A stretch of DNA of 64,000 bases from Alteromonas sp. C1M14 (GCF_018860965.1 NZ_JAHKQF010000015.1:1-64000), one strand, 5' to 3'. Shown: positions 1-9,759, counted from the first letter of the stretch. Notes: generated by a model from the sequence alone, not told the origin. Made by a program: numbers and translations.

Positions 1-20
1 TTATAAATTGTTAAAGAACG
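1..20 (-). promoter_or_regulatory. rRNA operon leader boxA (16S gene lies off the left edge)
   Basis: Read on the minus strand, positions 17 to 8 are TCTTTAACAA followed by TTTATAA. This matches the boxA antitermination element in gammaproteobacterial rRNA leaders (E. coli TGCTCTTTAACAA). It lies downstream of two tandem promoters, so transcription runs leftward out of the window. The 16S gene itself is not visible; its presence is inferred. Confidence 0.8.
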
Positions 21-61
21 TCGCTTAAGCCTTGCTGTATGCCGTCTCAAGCGGGATGCGT

Positions 62-89
62 ATAATACTCCGCATCATTTATTTGTCAA
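62..89 (-). promoter_or_regulatory. rRNA operon promoter P2
   Basis: On the minus strand TTGACA (89-84), a 16-base spacer and TATTAT (67-62) form a strong sigma70 promoter. The discriminator after the -10 is GC-rich (cgcatcccgc), as expected for stringently controlled rRNA promoters. A-tracts just upstream (about 91-115) resemble an UP element. The boxA leader follows about 45 bases downstream. Confidence 0.8.
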
Positions 90-179
90 TCATTTTTTTG
101 AAGTTTTTTGCACTCTCAAAATGATTTTCATCACTCTTAAATCAGGCGTTTCGTTGAAGCCCCTGAAGTGAGGAGGCGC

Positions 180-207
180 ATTCTACTCATCTGATTGAGA
201 TGGTCAA
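180..207 (-). promoter_or_regulatory. rRNA operon promoter P1
   Basis: On the minus strand TTGACC (207-202), a 16-base spacer and TAGAAT (185-180) are followed by a GC-rich discriminator (gcgcctcc). It sits about 118 bases upstream of P2, the usual tandem P1-P2 arrangement of rRNA operons. It starts immediately after the pssA terminator, which would shield it from read-through. Confidence 0.7.
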
Positions 208-230
208 CCCCTATTTTAAATAAAAACAAA

Positions 231-255
231 AAAAGCGACCTGACCGGTCGCTTTT
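231..255 (-). terminator. Rho-independent terminator of pssA
   Basis: A perfect 10-base stem (231-240 with 246-255, core AGCGACC/GGTCGCT) has a 5-base loop. On the minus strand it is followed by a T-rich run. It begins 45 bases after the pssA stop codon and separates pssA from the rRNA promoters. Confidence 0.88.
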
Positions 256-300
256 TAATCGCATTGTTGTTATTTAAAACAATAAAGCCGTTATTTATAA

Positions 301-1125
301 TTACTCTTTCTTATCCGATGGTGAATCGGCATCGGTATCGTCACCCTTTAGCTCGGGTTCCACCTCTACAAAGTCCGCATCTTTATCTTCATGGTCACCG
401 ACCACATCATCTAAAGTAACCTTATCCACCGTTCGGAATGTATTGATAGGCCCAGCCAATGCATAAAGAGCAAAAACCAAAAATAATACTAAGGCTGGCT
501 CTGTGGCAACAATCACAAAGATGAGCATAATCACCAACAGTGCCACAAACGGTACTTTCCCGTTCCAATTCACTTCTTTAAAGGAGTTGTACTTAAAGTT
601 ACTCACCATAAGTAACCCCGAGGCCCCTGTAATAAGCGCCACGATAACGCCATAGTCATTACCGTTTACATCGTACTCAACGCCAACCCAAACGAGTCCC
701 GCTACCACAGCGGCCGCAGCTGGACTGGCCAACCCTTGGAAGAAACGTTTATCGGCAATGCCAACCTGGGTGTTAAATCGGGCTAAACGTAGTGCCGCAC
801 CCGCCACATAAATAAAGGCTGCTAGCCAGCCTATTTTCCCCAGCTCGCTCAAGCCCCAATTATAAGCCACTAATGCCGGTGCCATACCAAACGACACCAT
901 GTCTGCCATAGAGTCATATTCTGCACCAAAGGCACTTTGCGTATTTGTCATTCTTGCCGCTCGACCATCGAGACCGTCGAATATCATAGCAACGAAGATT
1001 GCTACCGCTGCGGCTTCAAACGCCCCATTCATTGAAGCAACCACAGCATAAAACCCAGAAAACAGCCCTGCTGTTGTCAGCAAGTTGGGTAACAGATAAA
1101 TACCTTTTCTTTTCGAATCCGTCAT
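301..1125 (-). CDS. pssA: CDP-diacylglycerol--serine O-phosphatidyltransferase
   Basis: Inner-membrane enzyme that joins serine to CDP-diacylglycerol to make phosphatidylserine, the precursor of phosphatidylethanolamine. The CDP-alcohol phosphotransferase signature is complete: D50xxDG54xxAR58, then G67, D71 and D75. Several hydrophobic segments fit a multi-pass membrane protein. The C-terminal 40 or so residues are highly acidic and presumably cytosolic. This is the integral-membrane type of PssA, not the PLD-like E. coli type. The ATG has a good ribosome site (AGAGGA). Monocistronic, with its own terminator. Confidence 0.93.
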   Translation of the reverse strand: MTDSKRKGIYLLPNLLTTAGLFSGFYAVVASMNGAFEAAAVAIFVAMIFDGLDGRAARMTNTQSAFGAEYDSMADMVSFGMAPALVAYNWGLSELGKIGWLAAFIYVAGAALRLARFNTQVGIADKRFFQGLASPAAAAVVAGLVWVGVEYDVNGNDYGVIVALITGASGLLMVSNFKYNSFKEVNWNGKVPFVALLVIMLIFVIVATEPALVLFLVFALYALAGPINTFRTVDKVTLDDVVGDHEDKDADFVEVEPELKGDDTDADSPSDKKE

Positions 1126-1405
1126 TAAGTCCTCTTAACTACAAATTTTGATCGTCTTATTATTTCATACATCTGTTGTTGGCGCACGGAACAAAAATAG
1201 CGAGCAAAGCCACTTTACTAACTTCACTATGAGTATTTAAAGCAATACCCTTTCAAAGAAATCGCAATTTCTAGCTAAACCACTGATATATAGGAATTAT
1301 ATTTTTTCTTTATACTTTTGAATGATGTCAACTTTCTTTACGCCATGTAAAGCCGAATTCTAACTTGAACCTAAAAATTACATAATTAACAGAAGGATAT
1401 AGATA
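1126..1405. other. Non-coding gap between pssA and the PEP-CTERM gene
   Basis: AT-rich stretch between two divergent genes. It must contain the pssA promoter, but no convincing -35/-10 pair could be assigned. No open reading frame or RNA gene is evident. The sigma54-like site listed separately lies at its right end. Confidence 0.6.
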
Positions 1406-1420
1406 TGGCGCAGTTCGTGC
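1406..1420 (+). promoter_or_regulatory. Candidate sigma54 promoter of the PEP-CTERM gene
   Basis: TGGCGC-N5-GTGC matches the sigma54 consensus TGGCAC-N5-TTGC at 8 of 10 positions and keeps the GG-N10-GC core. The predicted start (about 1432) is 36 bases before the chosen ATG. PEP-CTERM genes are known in other bacteria to depend on RpoN and the PrsK/PrsR two-component system, which makes the match more credible. Confidence 0.55.
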
Positions 1421-1467
1421 TAGAAGAAATTTGAGGTATATAAATGAGGTATAAGGGGTTCATAATA

Positions 1468-2376
1468 ATGAAACTAAAAACAATAGCGTCAGTGACAAGC
1501 CTCGTGGTGGCAAGTGCGCTGTCCGCTCCCACAGTGGCCGGTGGCTACAGTGGTGGCTGGCATAGTGGTTGTGGCACAGGAAGCAATACCGGTGATGGGT
1601 GTAATGCATCAGCTTATTTTGAAGATGACTTGATGTATAGCCTGGCCAATGATGGTATCACCAACGCAGAAATAGATGGTGTTACCATTAATGCATCTGC
1701 GTACTCCGATACCGGCGGTCAAGAAAGTATCGGTACCTATTATGGCTACGATGTAAGAGCCGATACAAACGTAGTTTCTGCTGATCTACAACAATACGGA
1801 GAAGGCTACGGCGTCATCAATGATGATGAAAAAGGCAAGTCGCCGGATCACTCTGTTGATAATCAATCAGAACAAGGGTGGGAATATGATAGTGGTGCAG
1901 GCTCGTACTACTATAATATCGACACCGACTACGATTACATTCTGCTATCTTTTGACGAAGAAGTTAATGTAACCGGCGCCACTTTCAGCTGGCTCTGGAA
2001 AGATGACGACACCCAGATCTCTGTAGCAGCTTTAGACGATACATCTATGCTTGATTCCGGCTCTAATTCCTGGGGTGATATTGCAGGAGATGCATTAGCA
2101 GTGGGATCTTTTGATGTGTTAAATTGTGACGATACTGATCTGGCTATGATCGACATCGACAGTGTATTTTCTCAATATTGGATCATCGGTGCTTATAACA
2201 CGGTATTTGGCGATATTGGCGAATCCATGTATGACGATGGCTTTAAACTCGCTTCGGTAGGCTTTACTACCAAGCCAAGTGATAAACCGGTAACAGAAGT
2301 TCCTGAACCCGGCACCTTTGCTATGCTATTTATGGGTGGTGCTTTTGCCATGTGGCGTAGAAAGCGTCAATCTTGA
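1468..2376 (+). CDS. PEP-CTERM sorted surface protein (XDP1-like)
   Basis: Predicted exported protein of 302 residues. It has a Sec signal peptide at the N-terminus (MKLKTIASVTS... to about residue 24, cleaved after a TVA motif). At the C-terminus is a textbook PEP-CTERM tail: VPEPGT, a hydrophobic stretch, then RRKRQS. Exosortase should cut near the PEP motif and release or anchor the protein outside the cell. The middle is acidic and rich in Gly, Ser, Asp and Tyr. The blocks ASAYSDTGG, SPDHSVDN and LLSFDEEV recall the Alteromonadales exosortase-dependent protein XDP1, judged from memory. The ATG at 1468 is preferred over 1444 because it starts the signal peptide and has AAGGGG upstream. No exosortase gene is in the window. 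Confidence 0.85.
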   Translation: MKLKTIASVTSLVVASALSAPTVAGGYSGGWHSGCGTGSNTGDGCNASAYFEDDLMYSLANDGITNAEIDGVTINASAYSDTGGQESIGTYYGYDVRADTNVVSADLQQYGEGYGVINDDEKGKSPDHSVDNQSEQGWEYDSGAGSYYYNIDTDYDYILLSFDEEVNVTGATFSWLWKDDDTQISVAALDDTSMLDSGSNSWGDIAGDALAVGSFDVLNCDDTDLAMIDIDSVFSQYWIIGAYNTVFGDIGESMYDDGFKLASVGFTTKPSDKPVTEVPEPGTFAMLFMGGAFAMWRRKRQS

Positions 2377-2412
2377 TTTAGTGAAGTGACAAACCTATAA
2401 ATCATTGGTCCT

Positions 2413-2437
2413 AAAAGGTGGCGTTTGCCACCTTTTT
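2413..2437 (+). terminator. Terminator after the PEP-CTERM gene
   Basis: A 10-base stem AAAAGGTGGC / GCCACCTTTT with a 4-base loop is followed by T residues. It lies 36 bases after the stop and only 24 bases before the prsT start. It may therefore act as a partial terminator, lowering prsT expression relative to the surface protein. Confidence 0.85.
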
Positions 2438-2460
2438 ATTCAGCTGTAGTCAGGTGTATT

Positions 2461-5274
2461 ATGAACAACCTACGAATAAAAACCTTTTTCATTCCCGTAC
2501 TATTCTTTGCCTTATTGGTTTATATCAGTAGTTTGTCCGCTGCCGCGGCGAGTACCTTCGAAGATTATGAAAAAGCCCTGGACGCTTATAATAAAAAGGA
2601 TTACCAAACCGCCTTTGTCCACTTAAAAAATAGCCTTCAACAAGATCCTAACAACCTTACCGCCAAAATATTAATGGGCCGCCTTTTACTACAAAATGGT
2701 TACGTTAGGGCTGCAGAGTTGGAATTTAAAGAATCCATGGAAATGGGCGCCGACTTGAACCTTGTAGCAGGCTCATTAGGTACGTCTTGGTTATTTATGA
2801 ACCGTTACCACGACATCGTAAACTTTACCGACTATAAACGCTTGGGTTCTCAACAAAAGTCGGCTTGGCTACAAATTCGAGCTACTGCCTGTACAAAGTT
2901 AGGCAACGAAGCTTGCGCGAAAAAAGCGTATGAACAAATGCTAACACTGCCTTTCGATAGGGATGATGCGTACACGGGGTTGGCCGCCATAGCGATGCGC
3001 AAAGATGATCTTAAAACAGCCGCTGACTTGTTAGCCAAATCCAAGGCCATCAATCAAGACAATGCCATTTTATGGCGATTAACTGCACAGTTGTCTTTTC
3101 GCAATGGTGATGTGAACACGGCCATCGAAAACTTTAAACATGCCCTATCACTAAATAGTGACGATCCCATCGCATTACGTAACCTCGTCAATATTTATAT
3201 CGCTCGCGACGATTATGCCAGCGCGAGACAGTACGTGGATGAAATTATGGCCCGTACCCCCGACGATCCTCTCGCAATATTGCTAAATAATTGGCTGATG
3301 ACCCAAGAAGACACCGTCACAACCAATACCGCCGAAATTCAAAAGCTCGGCAACACCTTGTCTGAATTATCACCGGATGTGGTGGAATCCCAACCTCTAC
3401 TTATTTACATCAGTGCCTTAACGGCCTACTTCAATGGCAATATCGAAAAAGCAGTGGGCGATTTCGAGCGTTATTTGGCAAAAAACCCAGACGATTTACA
3501 GGGGATAAAATTGTTAGCCAAAGCGTATATATCAACACAACGCCCAAAACTCGCTTTGTCTTTATTAGAGCAAAAACAATCGGTTCTTATGCAAGATCTC
3601 AATGCGGCCCTGTTGCTTGGTGATTTGCTAATAGAACAAAACAAAAGTTTTCGGGCTAATAGCTTAATTCGAACGCTAGAAGCACGCTATCCCGACTCTT
3701 TACAACTGCAACTTTTTAAAATTAAGTTGATGACGGTACGCGGCCAAGAAAAACAAGCCCTCGCTTTGTTAGACGCTAACTATGAGGCACAACAGCTGAA
3801 TCCTACCTTCTTATTCACTTATGCCTCCATGAAGATGCGTTTCCGCGACTTTGAAGATGCCCATAAAGCGGTCGATGGATTGATCAAAATATTCCCGCAA
3901 AAATCCGATGTTTACAATTTAAAAGCGTCCTTGTTTATACAACAAGAAGAGTTTGATAAGGCGCGAACCACATTGAACAAAGCCCTATCTCTTAACCAAG
4001 AAAGTTTTGCTGCACGATTTAATTTAGCGTCGCTAGATGCCAAAACTGGCAATATTGCAGCGTCGACCCAGCGACTCGACGCCCTACTCGCTCAGGTGCC
4101 CAGACATGTTCCATCCCAATTACTTAAAGCGCAAAACCTTATTATTGTGGGTAGTATTGGCGACGCAGAAAAAATGTATAAAAATGTATTGGCCCTCAAC
4201 CCTAATAATCAAGAGGCTCGCGTTAAGCTGGTACAAATAAGTGCCAAAAGAGGCAACCTAGATGATGCCCTTTATCAACTAGACAAACTACTTAAAAAAG
4301 ATTTTGATAACCCCACCTATGTGTTGCAGAAAGCCGATATTCTGATCTCATTAGAACGTTACCAAGACGCCGAAAAATCCCTTGTATTAATCGAGGAGAT
4401 GATTCAAGACAAACCCAAGATGTTAGAGCGGTATGGTAATATCCTGATCAAACTGCGCCGTCCTGACGAAGCGTTAGTTAGCTTCAGCAAAGCCCGAGAA
4501 CTAGCCCCCTATGATAATGAACTGGCATTACACACAGCCAAATTGCAAATAGCCCTTGGAAAGGTGACACAAGCGGCTAGCACCATCGCCTCGCGAATAG
4601 ACTCAAATCAAGACAACCCTAACTTCTGGTATGTCGCAGGGTTATTAGCAGAAAAGAAAGCAAACTATACAAAAGCTGCACAGGCATATTCTCGCGCTTT
4701 AACCCTTTCGGCCAATTTCGCTCAACCATTACTTGCCGCATACAAAATGGCGAGCCGGGGTAACAACCCAAATGGTTTTATTGCCATTGCCAGGGGGTTG
4801 ATGAAACGACAGCCCGAGTATCTACTGCCAGCAAATCTACTTGCCCAACATTTTTACTACAGTGGCGAGTTTGATAAAGCCATCCCCATTTATGTTCAAT
4901 TGGCCTCCCTGCCCCAAGTCTTGAATAAATCTAAGGTGCTAAACAGACTTGCAGAAATGAGCGCACAAACTGATACCTTACAGGCCTCAAAATGGATAGC
5001 ACAAGCCTATAAACTTAAAAACAGCGATCCAGAAATACTCGACACCTATGGCTGGGTGCTTGCTCATGAAGGCAAATATCAAGAAAGCTTAGAGATGTTG
5101 AGACGTTCCTTTAGCCGTCAGGCCACGAATCCCAAATTACGTTATCATTTGGGCTATACCCTCGCTAAGATGGGTAGAGATATTGAAGCAAGAGAACACT
5201 TAGAAATTGCCGTTTACAGCGACGAGGACTTTATCGGTAAAGCTCAAGCTGAGAAAATGCTCAACTCCTTGTAA
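2461..5274 (+). CDS. prsT: PEP-CTERM system TPR-repeat protein PrsT
   Basis: A 937-residue exported protein made almost entirely of tetratricopeptide repeats, matching the PrsT family that accompanies exosortase/EPS systems. After a signal peptide (hydrophobic segment about residues 8-32) the opening YEKALDAYNKKDYQTAF, HLKNSLQQDPNN and LMGRLLLQNG is typical of the family. Many members are lipoproteins, but no lipobox cysteine is present here, so it is predicted to be periplasmic or membrane-tethered. The ATG at 2461 is chosen because the in-frame codon upstream is TTG and precedes the signal peptide. Adjacent to a PEP-CTERM substrate but away from any exosortase gene. Confidence 0.85.
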   Translation: MNNLRIKTFFIPVLFFALLVYISSLSAAAASTFEDYEKALDAYNKKDYQTAFVHLKNSLQQDPNNLTAKILMGRLLLQNGYVRAAELEFKESMEMGADLNLVAGSLGTSWLFMNRYHDIVNFTDYKRLGSQQKSAWLQIRATACTKLGNEACAKKAYEQMLTLPFDRDDAYTGLAAIAMRKDDLKTAADLLAKSKAINQDNAILWRLTAQLSFRNGDVNTAIENFKHALSLNSDDPIALRNLVNIYIARDDYASARQYVDEIMARTPDDPLAILLNNWLMTQEDTVTTNTAEIQKLGNTLSELSPDVVESQPLLIYISALTAYFNGNIEKAVGDFERYLAKNPDDLQGIKLLAKAYISTQRPKLALSLLEQKQSVLMQDLNAALLLGDLLIEQNKSFRANSLIRTLEARYPDSLQLQLFKIKLMTVRGQEKQALALLDANYEAQQLNPTFLFTYASMKMRFRDFEDAHKAVDGLIKIFPQKSDVYNLKASLFIQQEEFDKARTTLNKALSLNQESFAARFNLASLDAKTGNIAASTQRLDALLAQVPRHVPSQLLKAQNLIIVGSIGDAEKMYKNVLALNPNNQEARVKLVQISAKRGNLDDALYQLDKLLKKDFDNPTYVLQKADILISLERYQDAEKSLVLIEEMIQDKPKMLERYGNILIKLRRPDEALVSFSKARELAPYDNELALHTAKLQIALGKVTQAASTIASRIDSNQDNPNFWYVAGLLAEKKANYTKAAQAYSRALTLSANFAQPLLAAYKMASRGNNPNGFIAIARGLMKRQPEYLLPANLLAQHFYYSGEFDKAIPIYVQLASLPQVLNKSKVLNRLAEMSAQTDTLQASKWIAQAYKLKNSDPEILDTYGWVLAHEGKYQESLEMLRRSFSRQATNPKLRYHLGYTLAKMGRDIEAREHLEIAVYSDEDFIGKAQAEKMLNSL

Positions 5275-5283
5275 TACCTATAA

Positions 5284-5309
5284 AAATGGCTGCGTATATG
5301 CAGCCATTT
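5284..5309. terminator. Bidirectional terminator between prsT and clpB
   Basis: A 10-base stem AAATGGCTGC / GCAGCCATTT with a 6-base loop sits between the convergent prsT and clpB stop codons. It is flanked by A- and T-rich sequence on both sides. Confidence 0.75.
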
Positions 5310-5324
5310 ATTATGTTTTTAGGT

Positions 5325-7895
5325 TTATACGACGAAAAACTCATCATCTTTCACATCCACCCGAACCGTTGATTCAGGTAATAGTGCACCGGAAAGTAGC
5401 TTTTGCGCCAATGGATTTTCCACTTGGGTTTGAATGGCCCTTTTAAGAGGACGGGCACCAAAGATAGGATCAAACCCTGCCTCTGCCAATTTATCCAACG
5501 CAGCACCAGACAACTCCAATTTATAGCCTTTCTCAGTTAAGCGCTGACGTAATGCGGCGAGTTGAATTTTAGCTATGGCCTTAATTTGCTCTCTGCCCAG
5601 CGGATGGAATACCACTAAGTCATCTACCCGGTTAATAAATTCAGGGCGGAAATGCTGACTAACCACGGCCATAACACGGGCTTTCATTTCGTCGTATTGA
5701 CTATCATCATGGGTATCTTGAATGACGTCAGATCCTAAATTCGAGGTCATGATAATCACGGTGTTTTTGAAGTCGACGGTACGCCCCTGTCCATCCGTCA
5801 ATCGCCCATCATCCAGTACTTGTAGCAAGATGTTAAACACATCGGGATGTGCCTTTTCCACTTCATCAAGCAAAATCACCGAATAGGGTTTTCTGCGCAC
5901 AGCCTCGGTTAAGTAGCCACCCTCTTCATAGCCGACATAGCCAGGAGGCGCCCCCACTAAACGCGATACCGAATGTTTCTCCATAAACTCAGACATATCG
6001 ATACGCACCAAAGCGCCTTCGGTATCGAACAGGAATCCAGCTAGCGCTTTAGACAGTTCGGTTTTCCCCACCCCCGTTGGGCCTAAAAACAGAAATGAAC
6101 CAATGGGTTTATTGGGATCAGAAAGCCCTGCTCTTGACCGCCGAATGGCATTAGAAACCGCATTTACGGCCTCGCCCTGCCCCACGACCCGTTTATGCAG
6201 TACTTCTTCCATACGCAATAATTTGTCTTTCTCGCCTTCCAGCATTTTGGCGACAGGGATCCCCGTCCAACGAGACAAGACTTCAGCAATCTCATTGTCT
6301 GTGACCTTGTTTTTCAGCAGTAAGGTTTCCTGAGTTTCATTCTCTGCGGCTTTTTCCAGCTTCATTTCCAGCTCGGGAATACGGCCATATTGCAGTTCTG
6401 ACATACGGTTCAAATCTGACGCCCGCCGCGCAATTTCAAGATCAAGCTTTGCTTGTTCTAACTTAGATTTAATTGCTTGGGTACCTTGCATGGCATCTTT
6501 TTCTTCACGCCATATTTTATCTAAGCCACCCAGTTTATTTTCAGCTTGCTCCCGCTCTAGCTCTATCATCTCAAGACGCTTGTGACTGGCGTCATCGGTT
6601 TCTTTAGCGAGTGCTTGCTCTTCTAATTTCAATTGAATGATACGACGTTCTAAGCGATCCATATCTTCTGGCTTAGAATCTATTTGCATGCGAATGCTAG
6701 AGGCAGCTTCATCAATTAAATCGATGGCTTTATCTGGCAGTTGTCGATCGCTAATATACCGATGGGACAAGGTTGCTGCCGCTACGATGGCCGGGTCGGT
6801 AATGTCTACCGAATGATGCAGTTCATAGCGTTCTTTTAAGCCTCGCAAAATGGCGATGGTGTCTTCCACACTGGGCTCGTCCACCTGCACCTTCTGGAAG
6901 CGGCGCTCCAACGCGGCGTCTTTTTCAATGTACTGGCGATATTCATCAAGGGTGGTGGCTCCCACGCAATGCAGTTCGCCTCGAGCAAGAGCGGGCTTTA
7001 ACATATTACCTGCATCCATGGCGCCATCAGATTTACCGGCACCCACCATGGTATGTAATTCATCGATAAAGAGGATCACTCGCCCTTCTTCTTTCGACAA
7101 TTCATTTAGCACCGCTTTTAAACGTTCTTCAAATTCACCACGATATTTTGCGCCTGCAACCAAGGCCCCCATGTCCAGCGACAATACCCGCTTGTCTTTT
7201 AAGCCTTCCGGCACTTCGCCATTTATAATGCGTTGAGCAAGCCCTTCAACGATGGCCGTTTTCCCCACCCCTGGCTCGCCAATCAGTACCGGATTATTTT
7301 TAGTTCGTCTTTGCAATACCTGAACGGTACGGCGAATTTCATCGTCGCGGCCAATAACCGGATCCAGCTTGCCCTGTTCGGCACGCTCAGTAAGGTCGGT
7401 GGTAAATTTCTCCAACGCTTGTCTAACATCTTCGGCGTTCGGGTCGGTCACTTTCTGTCCACCGCGCATTTTATCAATAGCACTTTCGATGTGCTCTTTG
7501 CTGATATTGAGGCCTTTGAAGATATCCCCCAATTTCCCTTTGTCTTGCAACGCAGCCAACACAAACATCTCGGAAGTGATGTATTCATCTTTCCGTTGCT
7601 GTGCAATTTTATCGCACAAATTTAATAAGATGCCGCTTTCTTTGCTCAGTTGCACATCACCACCAATCCCTTCCACCCTAGGAAGGCGATCGATAGCTTC
7701 TGCCAGTGCGGAACGTAAGGCGTTTACATTGACCTGGGCTTGATCCAGCAATGGACGCACTGAACCGCCTTGCTGATTGAGCATGGCGGTCATAAGGTGA
7801 ACAGGTTCAATAAACTGATGATCCCGCCCTAATGCCAATGACTGGGCGTCGGATATGGCTAATTGGAATTTACTGGTGAATCGATCTAACCGCAT
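5325..7895 (-). CDS. clpB: ATP-dependent chaperone ClpB
   Basis: Hexameric AAA+ disaggregase that works with DnaK to rescue aggregated proteins. The 856 residues follow the family layout: N-terminal Clp repeats (1-145), a first AAA+ module with Walker A GEPGVGKT (206-213), a long coiled-coil middle domain (about 400-530), a second AAA+ module with Walker A GPTGVGKT (near 604) and a C-terminal D2-small domain. Length is normal. A sigma32 promoter precedes it. Confidence 0.98.
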   Translation of the reverse strand: MRLDRFTSKFQLAISDAQSLALGRDHQFIEPVHLMTAMLNQQGGSVRPLLDQAQVNVNALRSALAEAIDRLPRVEGIGGDVQLSKESGILLNLCDKIAQQRKDEYITSEMFVLAALQDKGKLGDIFKGLNISKEHIESAIDKMRGGQKVTDPNAEDVRQALEKFTTDLTERAEQGKLDPVIGRDDEIRRTVQVLQRRTKNNPVLIGEPGVGKTAIVEGLAQRIINGEVPEGLKDKRVLSLDMGALVAGAKYRGEFEERLKAVLNELSKEEGRVILFIDELHTMVGAGKSDGAMDAGNMLKPALARGELHCVGATTLDEYRQYIEKDAALERRFQKVQVDEPSVEDTIAILRGLKERYELHHSVDITDPAIVAAATLSHRYISDRQLPDKAIDLIDEAASSIRMQIDSKPEDMDRLERRIIQLKLEEQALAKETDDASHKRLEMIELEREQAENKLGGLDKIWREEKDAMQGTQAIKSKLEQAKLDLEIARRASDLNRMSELQYGRIPELEMKLEKAAENETQETLLLKNKVTDNEIAEVLSRWTGIPVAKMLEGEKDKLLRMEEVLHKRVVGQGEAVNAVSNAIRRSRAGLSDPNKPIGSFLFLGPTGVGKTELSKALAGFLFDTEGALVRIDMSEFMEKHSVSRLVGAPPGYVGYEEGGYLTEAVRRKPYSVILLDEVEKAHPDVFNILLQVLDDGRLTDGQGRTVDFKNTVIIMTSNLGSDVIQDTHDDSQYDEMKARVMAVVSQHFRPEFINRVDDLVVFHPLGREQIKAIAKIQLAALRQRLTEKGYKLELSGAALDKLAEAGFDPIFGARPLKRAIQTQVENPLAQKLLSGALLPESTVRVDVKDDEFFVV

Positions 7896-7934
7896 GAATA
7901 ATCCCCTAATAACACAATGCTATCTATGCTGTTT

Positions 7935-7963
7935 TTATGGGTGCTAAGCTGCAGGTATTCAAG
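7935..7963 (-). promoter_or_regulatory. Heat-shock (sigma32) promoter of clpB
   Basis: On the minus strand CTTGAAT (7963-7957), a 14-base spacer and ACCCATAA (7942-7935) match the sigma32 consensus CTTGAAA-N13-17-CCCCATnT closely. It lies about 40 bases before the clpB start codon. Confidence 0.82.
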
Positions 7964-8028
7964 TTAGATGAGGCAATATCGTGCTGTTTTATTGATCGGA
8001 ATCAACAGAATACGGCATCGGTAAACGA

Positions 8029-8745
8029 CTATTTGAATCCGATCACACTTACTTGTCTGCCACAGGGTACTTGCTGGCATTGGCTGCTACGACGATGAGA
8101 AAAAAATAACGCTGGATTCGAGTAGGTACATAATCCCGACAATGTGACTCGTTTCACCCCAGCTTGCGCCAACTGCGCCTTCGCCACCGCAGGTAAGTCC
8201 AGCATAAACTTTCCCTGGGTAGCACCCGGTAGAATAGCTTGCGGCCAGCGAGAAAATGCCTCACTTACCGCACCGGATACTTCGTAACATTGTTGACTAA
8301 TCGCCGGCCCTATCCATGCCAAAAGCGTATCCGGCGCACTAAGGAGTTGTTTAAGTGTGTTAGGAATAACTCCCTTCACCAACCCTTGCCATCCCGCGTG
8401 AATCGCCGCTACCTCATCTCCGCGCTCATTTACCAGTAAAATAGGCAAGCAGTCAGCGGTCATAATGGCACAAGCAAAACCCTTGTCGCGACTAATTACC
8501 CCATCGGCATCATATTCTGTGGTGGGTAGCGTTACGCACCGATTACCGTGCACCTGATTAAGCCAAATGAGTTTTTCGTGATAAGGCAGCTTGCGCCGAT
8601 TTTCCTCGACGGTCTGTTCGCAATCGCCCACATGCTTACCCACATTCAAAGATGCATAAGCCTTGCTGCTACCTCCACCTGCACGGGTAGTGGTATAGGC
8701 AAAAACATTCTCTGGCACGGCCCAATCGGGTGTTAATACAGCCAT
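8029..8745 (-). CDS. pgeF: Peptidoglycan editing factor PgeF / multicopper oxidase-like YfiH
   Basis: DUF152 (YfiH/LACC1) family protein of 238 residues. Members have purine nucleoside phosphorylase and adenosine deaminase activity. In E. coli the protein prevents misincorporation of serine in place of L-alanine in peptidoglycan. The metal-binding triad is visible as H66 (NQVHG), C99 (TADC) and H116 (AIHAGWQG). It begins 2 bases after the rluD stop, the same rluD-yfiH order as in E. coli, so it is co-transcribed. Confidence 0.9.
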   Translation of the reverse strand: MAVLTPDWAVPENVFAYTTTRAGGGSSKAYASLNVGKHVGDCEQTVEENRRKLPYHEKLIWLNQVHGNRCVTLPTTEYDADGVISRDKGFACAIMTADCLPILLVNERGDEVAAIHAGWQGLVKGVIPNTLKQLLSAPDTLLAWIGPAISQQCYEVSGAVSEAFSRWPQAILPGATQGKFMLDLPAVAKAQLAQAGVKRVTLSGLCTYSNPALFFSHRRSSQCQQVPCGRQVSVIGFK

Positions 8746-8747
8746 GG

Positions 8748-9731
8748 TCAGATATCGTTCATACCATTTATTTTGGTATCTTCACGCACGCAGGCTAACA
8801 ACGAAACCATGTCATCGGGTAACGGTGCGCGCCATGTCATCCACTCGCCGGATACCGGGTGAAATAAAGACAGTTGCGCCGCATGTAGGGCCTGACGAGG
8901 GAAGGTTCTCAACATATGTACGCATTCTTCAGTGGCACCTTTGGGCAATCGAGGACGCCCGCCGTAAACCGGATCCCCCACCAATGGATGCTTGACGTGA
9001 GCCATATGCACACGAATTTGATGAGTACGCCCTGTCTCCAGTTTTAATCGCAGATGGGTGTGAGCACGAAACTTTTCCATCACCCTAAAATGGGTAACCG
9101 CCGGTTTACCTAATTCTCGCACCGCCATTAAGGTTCGTTTAGTCGCATGCCGTCCGATGGGTGCATCAACAATCCCGCCAGCCACCATTGTGCCGTATGC
9201 TAACGCCTCGTATTCTCGGCTCATCACCCGCTCTTGTAATTGATCAACAAGATGGGTTTGGGCCGGCACGGTTTTCGCTACCACCATTAAGCCGGTAGTA
9301 TCTTTGTCAAGGCGGTGAACGATACCCGCCCGTGGTACCACATCGATACCTGGCACATGAGCAAGTAAAGCATTTAGCAATGTACCATCCTGATTACCTG
9401 CGCCGGGGTGCACCACCATGTCAGTGGGTTTGTTTATGATTAAAATATCATCATCTTCATAAACAATATCCAACGGCATGGCTTGGGGTTCGCTGGTGGT
9501 TTGCACATCCATGGTTGCACGCACAACAATATTTTCACTGCCCATCACTTTATGTCTGGGTGTGGTCAATATTTCGTTATCAACTGAGACACTTCCCTCT
9601 AAAATCCAACTTTTTAACTTAGAACGGGAATATTCAGGGAACAAATCAGCTAAAACCTGATCTAAACGCTTACCAAAATGGTGTGATTCAGCGTTTGCCT
9701 CTAGTATGACGGTATTCTCAGACTGGGTCAT
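8748..9731 (-). CDS. rluD: 23S rRNA pseudouridine(1911/1915/1917) synthase RluD
   Basis: Isomerises three uridines in helix 69 of 23S rRNA during late 50S assembly. An N-terminal S4 RNA-binding domain (about 18-80) precedes the RluA-type catalytic domain. The signature HRLDKDTTG places the catalytic aspartate at D142. Its 327 residues match E. coli RluD. It is first in the rluD-pgeF unit and divergent from bamD, as in many gammaproteobacteria. Confidence 0.96.
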   Translation of the reverse strand: MTQSENTVILEANAESHHFGKRLDQVLADLFPEYSRSKLKSWILEGSVSVDNEILTTPRHKVMGSENIVVRATMDVQTTSEPQAMPLDIVYEDDDILIINKPTDMVVHPGAGNQDGTLLNALLAHVPGIDVVPRAGIVHRLDKDTTGLMVVAKTVPAQTHLVDQLQERVMSREYEALAYGTMVAGGIVDAPIGRHATKRTLMAVRELGKPAVTHFRVMEKFRAHTHLRLKLETGRTHQIRVHMAHVKHPLVGDPVYGGRPRLPKGATEECVHMLRTFPRQALHAAQLSLFHPVSGEWMTWRAPLPDDMVSLLACVREDTKINGMNDI

Positions 9732-9759
9732 AAAACTCTTTCGCTGTTACAAAAAGCGT

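Noticed and set aside
7233..7743. Open reading frames of 120-130 codons antisense to clpB
   Set aside because: They lie wholly within the clpB coding sequence in another frame and lack ribosome sites or recognisable domains.
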